The position numbers and the translations under genes are program-made. From positions 4,216,001 to 4,280,000 of the forward strand of contig NZ_CP032084.1 in NCBI RefSeq assembly GCF_003600685.1: 64,000 nucleotides of DNA, in the 5' to 3' direction. Of the stretch, positions 16,732 through 24,469 are shown piece after piece (positions within the stretch are counted from its first letter, which is position 1; every line of letters starts with the position of its first letter). The stretch comes from Achromobacter sp. B7. GTDB lineage: Bacteria > Pseudomonadota > Gammaproteobacteria > Burkholderiales > Burkholderiaceae_B. The notes beneath the pieces are model-generated. The model made no database searches. It was not told the DNA's origin and worked only from the letters and a program-made list of their open reading frames with translations.

Positions 16732-18852
16732 CTAGTCCTTCATCACCACGACGCCATCGGCCGCGCAGACGCCCTGCCCTGTCGGCTTGACGAACAGCGG
16801 GTTGATCTCGGCTTCCAGCAACTGGCCTTGCAAGGTGCTTGCCATGCGCGCAAACGCCAGCACTGCCTGCACCAGCGCGGGCACGTCGCAGGTCGGTCGG
16901 CCGCGATAGCCGTCCAGCAAGGGCCATGTTCTTAAGCGGCGCAGGGCCGCCTCGACGTCTTGCGCCGTCAAGGCCGCGCCGTCGTCCGGCAATAGCAGCA
17001 AGGTGGTGTCGCGCACCAGCTCGGCCACCACGCCGCCCATGCCCAGCAATATCGCCGTGCCCAGCGGGTCGTGATGGAGGCCGACGATGACCTCGGCCGC
17101 GCCGGTGACCATCTCTTGCACCAGGTAGGCCTGGGGCGGCTTGCCGGTGTGCTGGCGCACGTCGATGCGCATCTGTCGCAGGCGCTGCGCGATGTCTTCC
17201 GGCGCGACATTGACGGCCACGCCGCCCACGTCGCTCTTGTGGGTGATGTCGCGCGACAGCAGCTTGAGCACCACGCGCGGGCCCAATGCGCGGGCGGCGC
17301 GGGTGGCTTCGGCTTCGGCGTCGGCATTGACGATGATTTCCCGCACGCCCGGGATTCCAAACTGCGCGAACAGCGCCTTGGCCTGTGCTTCGTCCAGCGC
17401 CTTGTGCGGTTCGACGGTTGCGGGCGAAGCCGCGTGCGCCGGCGTGTCGTCGCGCACCGGGCGCTCCGCGCGCACTCCGCTCAGCTTGCCACCCTGCACC
17501 CGCCGCATGGCGGACAACGCCGCGCCGACGCTTTCGGGCGCGGCAAAGGCGGGCACGCCGTAGCGGCTCAGGACTTCCGCGGCGCGCGGGGCGTGCGGAC
17601 TGATATATGCCAGTACCGGTTTGCCGTCAGGCGTCAGTGAATCGCGCAGCGCACCGGCCATCAGCTCGGGCTGCGCCACGGCGGAAGATCCCGCGATGAC
17701 GACCAGCGCATCATACTGATCGCTTTCCAGCACGATGCGGATGGCGTTGCGCAGCAGGTCCGGCTGCAAGCCGGCCAGCGTCACGTCGATCGGGTTGCGA
17801 TCCAGCGCGGCGTGGTCGCCGGTTTGCAGCGCGCGCAAGGCGGCGCCCGTGGCGGCATCGGGCGCGGGCAGCTCAAAGCCTGCCACGCCCAGACTGTCGG
17901 CCACCAGCGTGCCCGCCCCGCCGGTTGACGTCAGCACCGCCACGCGATTGCCGCCTAGCTTGCGATCGTCGGCCAGCGCGGCGGGTATATCCAGCAGGTC
18001 GGCAAACGTTTGCGCGCGAATGATGCCTGTCTCGTCGAACAGCGCGTCGTACATGGCGTCGGCACCGGCCAAGGCGCCCGTATGCGAGGCCGCTGCCTGC
18101 GCGCCGGATGCCGAACGGCCGACCTTGAACGCCACGATGGGCTTGCCGGCCGCCGCCGCCTTGCGCGCCGCCGCGCGGAACGTCCTGGGGTTGCGGATGC
18201 TTTCCACATACAGGGCGATGACTCGCGTGGCCGGGTCGTCCACCAACGCATCCACAAAATCCGCCAGGTCCAGATCGACCTCGTTGCTGGTGGAGATCAG
18301 CTTGGAAAACCCGATGCCGCGCGCCGCCGCGCGTGACAGCAACGCACCCAGGATGCCGCCGCTTTGCGACACCAGCCCAATCGCGCCGCTGGTCAGCTCA
18401 TCGAGTTCCAGCGCGCCGCTGGCGGATAGGGTGATGCGGTCGGTCAGGTTGACCAGGCCGATGGTGTTTGGCCCCAGGATGCGCATGCTGCCCGCCGCCT
18501 CGCGCAGCTCGCGCTGACGGCGTGCGCCCACGTCCCCGGTTTCCGAGTAGCCGCTGGCCAGCACGATGGCCGCGCCCGTGCCCATGGCCGCCAGTTCGGC
18601 AATCGCCTGCTGCGTGCGCTGCGCGCTCAGCAACACGATGGCCACGTCCGGCGCTTCCGGCAAGGAGCGGATATCGGGGTAGCAACGCAGCCCGCCAATC
18701 TCGGACGCTTTGGGATTGACGGGATAAATGCGCCCTTCAAAGCCATGCTTTTGCAGATAGGCCACCGGCCGGCCCGACGTCTTGGCCGGGTCCGCCGACG
18801 CCCCCACGACCGCAACGCTGCGCGGTCGCAGCAATTTCTGTATGCCGCTCAT
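16732..18852 (-). CDS. NDP-forming acyl-CoA ligase (acetyl-CoA synthetase, ADP-forming type)
   Basis: 706 residues. Domain order: CoA-binding Rossmann domain (residues ~7-100; S-V-A-V-V-G-A-S), succinyl-CoA-synthetase-like CoA-ligase domain (~150-300, including S-H-T-G-A-L-A-G with the phospho-histidine), a hinge near 450-480, then an ATP-grasp domain (~485-706; G-P-R-V-V-L-K-L and H-K-S-D-V-G-G-V). It activates an unknown carboxylic acid with ATP and CoA. The gene overlaps the upstream enoyl-CoA hydratase by 4 bp, so the two act in one pathway, and the Bug protein follows ~100 bp downstream. Confidence 0.87.
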   Translation of the reverse strand: MSGIQKLLRPRSVAVVGASADPAKTSGRPVAYLQKHGFEGRIYPVNPKASEIGGLRCYPDIRSLPEAPDVAIVLLSAQRTQQAIAELAAMGTGAAIVLASGYSETGDVGARRQRELREAAGSMRILGPNTIGLVNLTDRITLSASGALELDELTSGAIGLVSQSGGILGALLSRAAARGIGFSKLISTSNEVDLDLADFVDALVDDPATRVIALYVESIRNPRTFRAAARKAAAAGKPIVAFKVGRSASGAQAAASHTGALAGADAMYDALFDETGIIRAQTFADLLDIPAALADDRKLGGNRVAVLTSTGGAGTLVADSLGVAGFELPAPDAATGAALRALQTGDHAALDRNPIDVTLAGLQPDLLRNAIRIVLESDQYDALVVIAGSSAVAQPELMAGALRDSLTPDGKPVLAYISPHAPRAAEVLSRYGVPAFAAPESVGAALSAMRRVQGGKLSGVRAERPVRDDTPAHAASPATVEPHKALDEAQAKALFAQFGIPGVREIIVNADAEAEATRAARALGPRVVLKLLSRDITHKSDVGGVAVNVAPEDIAQRLRQMRIDVRQHTGKPPQAYLVQEMVTGAAEVIVGLHHDPLGTAILLGMGGVVAELVRDTTLLLLPDDGAALTAQDVEAALRRLRTWPLLDGYRGRPTCDVPALVQAVLAFARMASTLQGQLLEAEINPLFVKPTGQGVCAADGVVVMKD

Positions 18853-19691
18853 TGCGCGTCTCCGTCGCGACCGCCCGAAGCGGCCTTGACCTGGGCCATC
18901 TTGGCCTGGGCCATCTTGGCGAGGAATGCCGCAACGGATTCGCGGTGTTCGCTGCTGGTGTAGCAGATGCCCTGCGCCTGGCTGCCCATGGCGAAGACCT
19001 GGTCGGCGGTCAGCTCGGAACTCTGGTCAAGTATCGATTTGCTAAGCGCCAAGGCCGTGGCCGAGCCCTTGGCCAGTTCGGCGGCCCAGGCCTGCGCCGC
19101 GCGCACTTCGTCGCCAGCCGGGGCGAGCCGGTCGGCGATGCCCAGGGCCAGGGCTTCTTCCGCCAAGACCTTGCGACCGGAATAGATCAGGTCCTTGGCG
19201 CGTGCCAGCCCCACGCGACGAGGCAGGAAAAACATGCCGCCACCATCCGGAATCAATCCCCGCGTGATGTAGCTCCAGGTGAACGACGCGCTGTCCGACG
19301 CCACGATGAAATCGCAGCTAAGCGCCGTGTCCGCCCCCAGGCCGGCGGCCGCGCCGTTAACGGCGGCGATGGTGGGCTTGGGCATGCGAAACAGCAGGCT
19401 GACCGCATGGTGCACACGCTGCTGCCGTGACCAGCCGTTGAAGGCGACTTCGCCCGAGGGCGCGTCCATGCGGCGCTGCATGCCAGAGATGTCGCCGCCC
19501 GCGCAGAAGCCCTTGCCTTCCCCTGTCAGCACCAGCGCCTTGGTGCCCCGGTCAGCGGCCACGGCCTCCAGCGCATGGATGAGTTCGGCACGCATGGCGT
19601 CGCTGATGGCGTTGCGCTTCTCGGGCCGGTTCAGCGTTAGCGTCGCCACGCCGCCGTCCGCGTGCAGTTTGATGAATTCGTAGTCCGCCAT
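18849..19691 (-). CDS. Enoyl-CoA hydratase/isomerase family protein
   Basis: 280 residues from ATG 19691 (GGAG 8 bp upstream; the frame stays open to 19865 through the operator region). Crotonase-fold features: N-R-P-E-K-R-N-A-I near 19-27, C-A-G-G-D-I-S-G-M and N-G-A-A-A-G-L-G-A-D for the two oxyanion-hole strands, and L-I-P-D-G-G-G-M-F-F-L-P in the active-site region. The C-terminus has a short tandem A-K-M-A-Q-A-K-M-A-Q. It would hydrate or isomerise an acyl-CoA made by the co-transcribed ligase. Which acid is used cannot be told. Confidence 0.85.
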   Translation of the reverse strand: MADYEFIKLHADGGVATLTLNRPEKRNAISDAMRAELIHALEAVAADRGTKALVLTGEGKGFCAGGDISGMQRRMDAPSGEVAFNGWSRQQRVHHAVSLLFRMPKPTIAAVNGAAAGLGADTALSCDFIVASDSASFTWSYITRGLIPDGGGMFFLPRRVGLARAKDLIYSGRKVLAEEALALGIADRLAPAGDEVRAAQAWAAELAKGSATALALSKSILDQSSELTADQVFAMGSQAQGICYTSSEHRESVAAFLAKMAQAKMAQVKAASGGRDGDAQ

Positions 19692-19785
19692 CTTGTTGCT
19701 CCGTCTTGGTCGATAGGCCAGCGCGATCCGATGCTTTTTTTTCGCTGGCGATATCGACACGGTAGGCGCTACAGTGGGCAAAAAC

Positions 19786-19820
19786 ACCGGCCCAATTCCA
19801 CTTGGTGGAATTGGGCCGGT
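19786..19820. promoter_or_regulatory. Perfect 16-bp-arm palindrome, probable IclR operator
   Basis: ACCGGCCCAATTCCAC at 19786-19801 is repeated exactly in inverted orientation at 19805-19820 around the trinucleotide TTG. It lies in the 155-bp gap between the divergent hydratase and IclR genes. The inner part reads TTCCAC-N3-GTGGAA, resembling IclR-family operators. It may also act as a bidirectional transcript hairpin. Confidence 0.7.
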
Positions 19821-19846
19821 GGGCTTCAACGAGGATGGCTTCAAGG

Positions 19847-20665
19847 ATGATGGCGACTGTGACACTCGATGATGCGCCCCCCGCGCAGCAACGTTTCGAT
19901 GGCGTCAGCCAGAACCGGTCGCTGGCCCGTGGCCTGGAAATCCTGCGCGCGTTCAAGCCCGGCACCGACCTGCTTGGCAATGGCGAGCTTGCCGAGCGCA
20001 CCGGCCTTTCCGCCGCCACGGTCAGCCGGCTGACTCAGACGCTGGTGACCAGCGGCTTTCTGGAATACGAGCGCGGCGCGCGTGCCTACCGGCTGGCCGC
20101 GCCGGTGTTAAGCCTGGGCCACGCCATGCGCGCTGCGTCGCCGGTATTGAACGCCGCCACGCCGTTCATGCGCGACGTATCCAACAAACTGCACGTCAAT
20201 ATCGGCCTTGCCAGCGCGGACCGCACTGAAATGGTTTATCTGGAGTCCATCCGCTATAACCGCCGGGCCTCGCTTCGCACCATCGTGGCGGGCCAACGGG
20301 TACCGATCGAACTCACGTCCTTAGGTCGCGCGTATCTGGCCACGCGCCCCGCGGCGGCGCGCCAGGCGCTGCTCAAGAAAATAATGGCGGGGTATCGCAG
20401 CGCGTCGTGGAAACCGATCGGCGCGGAAATTGATCGGGCCATCGCAAAAGTGGTGGCTGCGGATTATTGCGTGGCGTCATGGCAGCCCGGCGTTGTCGCC
20501 ATGTCTACCCCGCTACATGCGCCCGGTGGCCAGACGCTGGCGTTGAACCTGAGCTTGATGACGGACGACACGGCCGCGTCCGTGGAAAGGTTGCACGCGG
20601 CGGACTTGCTGGGATTGAAAGAGCGAATCGTTCACGAGCTTGATCGCCGCGCGCCGCCGCCGTAG
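19847..20665 (+). CDS. IclR-family transcriptional regulator
   Basis: 272 residues from ATG 19847; ATG 19835 and 19850 are alternatives, none with a strong ribosome binding site. The N-terminal winged helix-turn-helix (residues ~22-85) has L-A-R-G-L-E-I-L-R-A-F and T-G-L-S-A-A-T-V-S-R-L-T-Q-T-L as recognition helix. The C-terminal effector domain (~95-265) carries I-E-L-T-S-L-G-R-A-Y-L-A and the usual V-A-M-S-T-P-L. It is divergent from the hydratase-ligase genes and likely controls them and itself through the palindrome between. Confidence 0.88.
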   Translation: MMATVTLDDAPPAQQRFDGVSQNRSLARGLEILRAFKPGTDLLGNGELAERTGLSAATVSRLTQTLVTSGFLEYERGARAYRLAAPVLSLGHAMRAASPVLNAATPFMRDVSNKLHVNIGLASADRTEMVYLESIRYNRRASLRTIVAGQRVPIELTSLGRAYLATRPAAARQALLKKIMAGYRSASWKPIGAEIDRAIAKVVAADYCVASWQPGVVAMSTPLHAPGGQTLALNLSLMTDDTAASVERLHAADLLGLKERIVHELDRRAPPP

Positions 20666-20678
20666 ACGGCGACTTTTT
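20658..20678 (+). terminator. Possible short terminator overlapping the IclR stop codon
   Basis: CGCCG at 20658-20662 pairs with CGGCG at 20667-20671 around the loop TAGA, which contains the stop codon TAG; two bases later comes TTTTT. The stem is only 5 bp, so this is a modest candidate. Confidence 0.4.
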
Positions 20679-20684
20679 CAGCCA

Positions 20685-21081
20685 CGGACGCCGGTCACCG
20701 CCTTGATCCGCACGGCGCCGTATTCGGACTCTGATGTACAGCTACCCGGCACCGGCGCGTTCCATTTCATATAAATATCTTTCTGGATCAGCACGATTAT
20801 TCGGGTACCAAAGGGGTATTGCGCACAGATTATCTCCTGCCTTATTTTTTGTGATGGCCAGAGCACAAGTAACACAGCCACATGCACTATCACCGCCCTA
20901 TTGAACATCCCGGATTCGCATTTCTACACGGACCGCGAAGTGTAGTGAGGGATGCGTCCCCGATGTTTAGGAAAGGCAATCAAACCAGACAGAAAGTATC
21001 TAACGCGTTAACTTTATTGCGGATTATTCTGTAATAATCCGCCAGCGAGATAATCCGACCAGATAATGCGCGTTAATAAGA
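20685..21081. other. AT-rich intergenic region between convergent genes, rich in small palindromes
   Basis: About 400 bp between the stops of the IclR gene and the amidohydrolase. Its A+T content is clearly above that of the surrounding genes. It holds the palindrome TAACGCGTTA (21001-21010), the inverted repeat at 21019-21042, and further copies of GATAATCC/GATAATGC up to 21068. A 76-codon minus-strand frame (20678-20908) has no ribosome binding site or family resemblance and is not called. The region could hold a small RNA or be a remnant of foreign DNA. Confidence 0.45.
21019..21042. repeat. 10-bp-arm inverted repeat GCGGATTATT-N4-AATAATCCGC
   Basis: Perfect arms of 10 bp with loop CTGT. 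The half-site element ATAATCC recurs just after it (21051-21057). It lies 40 bp beyond the amidohydrolase stop codon on that gene's downstream side but lacks a T run, so it is either a protein-binding site or a weak hairpin. Confidence 0.6.
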
Positions 21082-22641
21082 CTATTGACCGGCCGGGGCC
21101 GCGCTCAAGGTATTTTTGTAAACCTTGCCATCTTTCATGATGAGGCGCAGATGGGTCTCGGGGTCGCCCAGAAAATCCAGATTGCGAGACGGGTCGCCGT
21201 CGGCCACCAGAATATCGGCCAGGGCGCCCGGCGCGATACGGCCCAGCGGCTTGGGGTACGGGTTGCGTTGGCCCGACAAGGCCAACAAATCGCCGTTGAC
21301 CCCGGTTGCCTGCGCCAGCAAGGTCAGTGGGTCATAGAACCGCACCAGCTTGGCCAACTGGCGTCCTTGGCTGGGCGTGTTCTTGGCATTGAACAGAATG
21401 TCGGTGCCCCAGCCCGTCTTGATGCCGTATTTTTGCGCCAGTTCATAGGCGCGCACCGTGCCTTCCGACACGCGCCGCTGTGATTCCTGACGCGCGGCAT
21501 CGGGATACGTGTTGGCGTCCTCGTCCATCAAGAACGGTTGCAGACTCCACCAGACGCCCTCTTCACGCATCATGCGCACGCTTTCCTCGTCGGCCAATTG
21601 CCCGTGTTCGATGCATTTGACGCCGGCCTTGATCGTGCGCTGGATACCCTTGGGCGTGTAGACGTGGGCCATCACATAGGTATTCCAGTCGGCCGCCGCG
21701 TCAACGGCGGCCTGCAATTCCACTTCAGAAAACTGCGTGCTGTCCAAGGGATCGTAAAGCGACGACACGCCGCCGCCCGCCATGACTTTGATTTGCGACG
21801 CGCCCAACATCAGCTGCTCTCGCACACGCCGCAATACTTCGGCGGTGCCGTCGGCAATCATCGCCACGCCGGCGCTTTCCACAAAGCTCAACGGGGTATT
21901 GGCCGCGCGCGGCAAGTCGCTGCGCAAGCGAAAATCCCCATGACCCGAGGTTTGTGAAATCATGGCGCCGCTGGGATAAATGCGGGGACCGGGAACCATG
22001 CCTTCATCGATGGCGCGCTTTAATGCAAACGCCGGCCCGCCTGCGTCACGAATCGAGGTAAACCCACGCATCAACGTGCGCTCGGCCTCCTCGGCAGCCG
22101 CGATATACAGATACCCCAGGTCGGCCGTCATGGCGACGGTTTGGCCCACCGCCGCCAACATGGAATGCCAGTGCACGTCGATCAAGCCCGGCATGACGAG
22201 CTTGCCCTGGCAATCAATCACCTGTGCGCCGTCAACCGATTGCCCGGCGCTGGGCAAGGCGGCAATTACGTTGCCTTGAATCAATACCTGCACGCCGTTT
22301 TGTACCGATTTGCCCGAGCCATCGAACAAACGCAGGTTGGTCAGCAGCAAGGGACGATCGGAAGGCGTGGGGTGACGCAGCCAGTTGCTGGCCGCGCGCG
22401 CGCCCGTAAAGGGAAGCATCATGGCCGCCGCGCCGCCGAGGAACTTGCGACGCGACATATCCGCCATCACCCGCTGGTAAATCAAGCCACACGCCACGCT
22501 GCCACATTGGCAGGGCCGCTTGAGGTTCAAGACGCCGTTGCCGCCGGTGGCGCCATTGGCGCCGTTCGGCGCGCGGCCGGCTCCGCCACTGAATAAATAA
22601 CGCTGCGGAGAATCGACTGCATGAGCGGTAGCGCGGGCCAT
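21082..22641 (-). CDS. Exported metal-dependent amidohydrolase with a cysteine-bearing N-terminal extension
   Basis: 519 residues from ATG 22641, supported by AGGAGA 6 bp upstream. Residues 1-60 are unusual: a glycine/asparagine-rich stretch then C-Q-C-G-S-V-A-C-G (Cys 44, 46, 51). A Tat signal follows, S-R-R-K-F-L-G at 63-69 with a hydrophobic segment ending A-R-A-A-S. The catalytic part has the amidohydrolase H-x-H (L-I-D-V-H-W-H), K-V-M-A-G-G-G-V, a histidine in M-A-H-V-Y, C-I-E-H-G-Q, and the aspartate of G-W-G-T-D-I-L. It resembles imidazolonepropionase/prolidase-like secreted amidohydrolases; the substrate is unknown. An alternative start at ATG 22458 would give an ordinary Tat protein but lacks a good binding site. 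Confidence 0.8.
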   Translation of the reverse strand: MARATAHAVDSPQRYLFSGGAGRAPNGANGATGGNGVLNLKRPCQCGSVACGLIYQRVMADMSRRKFLGGAAAMMLPFTGARAASNWLRHPTPSDRPLLLTNLRLFDGSGKSVQNGVQVLIQGNVIAALPSAGQSVDGAQVIDCQGKLVMPGLIDVHWHSMLAAVGQTVAMTADLGYLYIAAAEEAERTLMRGFTSIRDAGGPAFALKRAIDEGMVPGPRIYPSGAMISQTSGHGDFRLRSDLPRAANTPLSFVESAGVAMIADGTAEVLRRVREQLMLGASQIKVMAGGGVSSLYDPLDSTQFSEVELQAAVDAAADWNTYVMAHVYTPKGIQRTIKAGVKCIEHGQLADEESVRMMREEGVWWSLQPFLMDEDANTYPDAARQESQRRVSEGTVRAYELAQKYGIKTGWGTDILFNAKNTPSQGRQLAKLVRFYDPLTLLAQATGVNGDLLALSGQRNPYPKPLGRIAPGALADILVADGDPSRNLDFLGDPETHLRLIMKDGKVYKNTLSAAPAGQ

Positions 22642-22807
22642 CGAACTTCTCCTGATGTTGAATACACGGCAATGCGATGTGCCGATGCTACTCAATAAAC
22701 AGGATGCCAGCGCAAATAATTACCGGCCTGATTGCCGGTCTGTAACCAAGCCGATCAATAACGGGAATTGCGTGCCGCGCGTGCAATTCCTTGCGGGCGT
22801 CGAGAGG

Positions 22808-23080
22808 CTACTGCGCCATGCGCCGCAGCCGATCCAATTCCGCCTTGTTCAGGCGTTTGGCTTCCAGCTCGGCGTAATTTCGTTCGCCCGCATCGTAAGA
22901 CCCTTCAAAGATGCAGCGGCTGCGCAGAATCTTGCAGTTATCGCTGACCACCCGCTCGGACGCGGCAACCTTGGCGGTTTCGCTGGAGCCCGTCGGTGTG
23001 GTCGGCGTTGACGAACAGGCGGATATCAGTGCGGCAAACAAGAGCGCCACGCTGTGGCGGCTCAACAATCGAATCAACAT
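22808..23080 (-). CDS. Small lipoprotein of unknown function
   Basis: 90 residues. A type II signal peptide ends in the lipobox L-I-S-A-C with the lipidated cysteine at residue 22, followed by a Ser/Thr/Pro linker. The mature domain has two cysteines (D-N-C-K-I-L-R-S-R-C-I-F), which could form a disulphide, and a charged helical C-terminus (A-E-L-E-A-K-R-L-N-K-A-E-L). The residue after the lipid cysteine is Ser, favouring the outer membrane. No family is recognised. An 8-bp-arm inverted repeat (22764-22790) lies just past its stop. Confidence 0.7.
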   Translation of the reverse strand: MLIRLLSRHSVALLFAALISACSSTPTTPTGSSETAKVAASERVVSDNCKILRSRCIFEGSYDAGERNYAELEAKRLNKAELDRLRRMAQ

Positions 23081-23168
23081 TTTCCCTGGCCCATGGCTTC
23101 ATCAGCGGTATTTATAGCAAGGCAAACGTCAAAAAATCGTTCCAAGTCGTAGCAGCGCGGCCCGGCCG

Positions 23169-23627
23169 TCACTCGTCTTCGACGCCCGACAGGTCGGTGA
23201 AATCCGCCACTTCGCCGTCCTGGAAGTTGACCATGATGCCGTAGGGTTCGCAGATGGGAAACACCCCTTCCTCGAACAGAATGGACCAGTCTTCCTCACC
23301 ATGGAAGATGACTTCCGGGCCATCCACCAGGGGCACGCCCACCGGAAGCTGGAACGACGCGTCGCAGCCCAGCACCTCGGGATCGCTGCGATACACCTCT
23401 TCCAAGTACGCCGTCGCCTTGGCGATCCACGCGCCCAGATCCGCCATGATCCGCGTAAACGCCGCCATCCCGGCCTCATTGTCGCGAGAGTCCGCCAGCA
23501 CCTGGACGGACACATAGACCTGGCCCCCGTTTATGTCTGGCGTATCGACATTGCCTTGCAGGTAACGCAGGCCGTCTTCGCTGGTATTCAGGGTCAAAGA
23601 GGAAAGGGACGGATCGATGGAGGGCAT
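23169..23627 (-). CDS. Acidic cytoplasmic protein of unknown function
   Basis: 152 residues starting at ATG 23627, with AAAGG 6 bp upstream. No signal peptide or membrane segment. It is strongly acidic towards the C-terminus (D-G-E-V-A-D-F-T-D-L-S-G-V-E-D-E). Predicted strand-rich N-terminus and a helix around 56-80 give it the look of the small acidic immunity or DUF proteins, but no family is recognised. It stands alone between the lipoprotein and the 237-residue protein. Confidence 0.6.
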   Translation of the reverse strand: MPSIDPSLSSLTLNTSEDGLRYLQGNVDTPDINGGQVYVSVQVLADSRDNEAGMAAFTRIMADLGAWIAKATAYLEEVYRSDPEVLGCDASFQLPVGVPLVDGPEVIFHGEEDWSILFEEGVFPICEPYGIMVNFQDGEVADFTDLSGVEDE

Positions 23628-23753
23628 GGGGGGCCTTTAAAGAATGGGAGTGCCGGCAGCGCGTAGCCTGAGCTTCACCGTAGCGCCGATAGATCAGGCT
23701 ACGAGATTAGCATTTGCCCGTGGCCGATAAACCGTCTGTCCGGCGCATCCCCC

Positions 23754-24467
23754 TCACGCGTTTGGTGTCGCCCCTTGGCCCGATAGCCCGGTCCCAACGG
23801 CCTCCAGCGTATGCGACAAACAATAAATATCCGACCACGCGGCGGCCGGGTCGGCGTGCCTCGCCAGTTCCTCGGCGTTGCGCACCTCGCCTTCGCAGGC
23901 AGTGACCGCGTTGATGTCGTAGCCGTTGACGATATAGATCCAATCGGCAACGCCGTCGCGGGCGCCGCGTATGGCTTGCTCGGTCGTTTGCGCAATCGCG
24001 GGGGTCTGCGTCATCAGCAGATGCGCGCCCGAAATGCCCGGGCGCACGCAGCAGGCGGCAGCATGCGCTTTTACAAACGCGCGCAATGCGTCCTGCGCGC
24101 CTGCGCGCGGTGACAAACGCAGGGTCAGCGCGTACCGCGCCAAACCACCTCCGACGCTTTCCAGCACCCTGCACTGGCTGCGGATCATGTTGCGATGTTG
24201 CGGCATCAGCTTGGTGGACCAGGGCGTGGGCTGATTCAACCTGCCCAGGTAGGCGGGCGAACTCAGCGTGTCGTAGCCGTCCAGTTCGTACATGACGAAA
24301 AAGCCTTCGCCGCCATGGGCGCTGACCCAGCGCGAGCCGCGCCGGAAACCCGGCACGCCCATGCGCTCGGGGAAGTGTTCATGCGAATGCCAGTCTTCGA
24401 ATTCCGAGCGCCATGCCGGCGCAATATCCCACCACATGGCGATGGCGGCGCTGCCCAATAGCGCCAT
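23754..24467 (-). CDS. Dimeric alpha/beta-barrel-like protein co-transcribed with a TRAP binding protein
   Basis: 237 residues from ATG 24467, which begins 2 bp after the stop of the upstream dctP gene, so the two form an operon. The longer frame to 24740 is a shadow of dctP. There is no export signal. Near residue 20 the segment E-D-W-H-S-H-E-H-F-P-E-R-M-G-V-P-G-F recalls EthD/Dabb-type barrels, where such histidines line a small-molecule pocket; the second half (W-I-Y-I-V-N-G-Y-D) may be a second barrel repeat. A role in handling the compound imported by the TRAP system is plausible but unproven. Confidence 0.6.
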   Translation of the reverse strand: MALLGSAAIAMWWDIAPAWRSEFEDWHSHEHFPERMGVPGFRRGSRWVSAHGGEGFFVMYELDGYDTLSSPAYLGRLNQPTPWSTKLMPQHRNMIRSQCRVLESVGGGLARYALTLRLSPRAGAQDALRAFVKAHAAACCVRPGISGAHLLMTQTPAIAQTTEQAIRGARDGVADWIYIVNGYDINAVTACEGEVRNAEELARHADPAAAWSDIYCLSHTLEAVGTGLSGQGATPNA

Positions 24468-24469
24468 GA

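Noticed and set aside
20678..20908. 76-codon minus-strand frame in the AT-rich gap
   Set aside because: No ribosome binding site, no recognisable family, unusual composition; left as unannotated.
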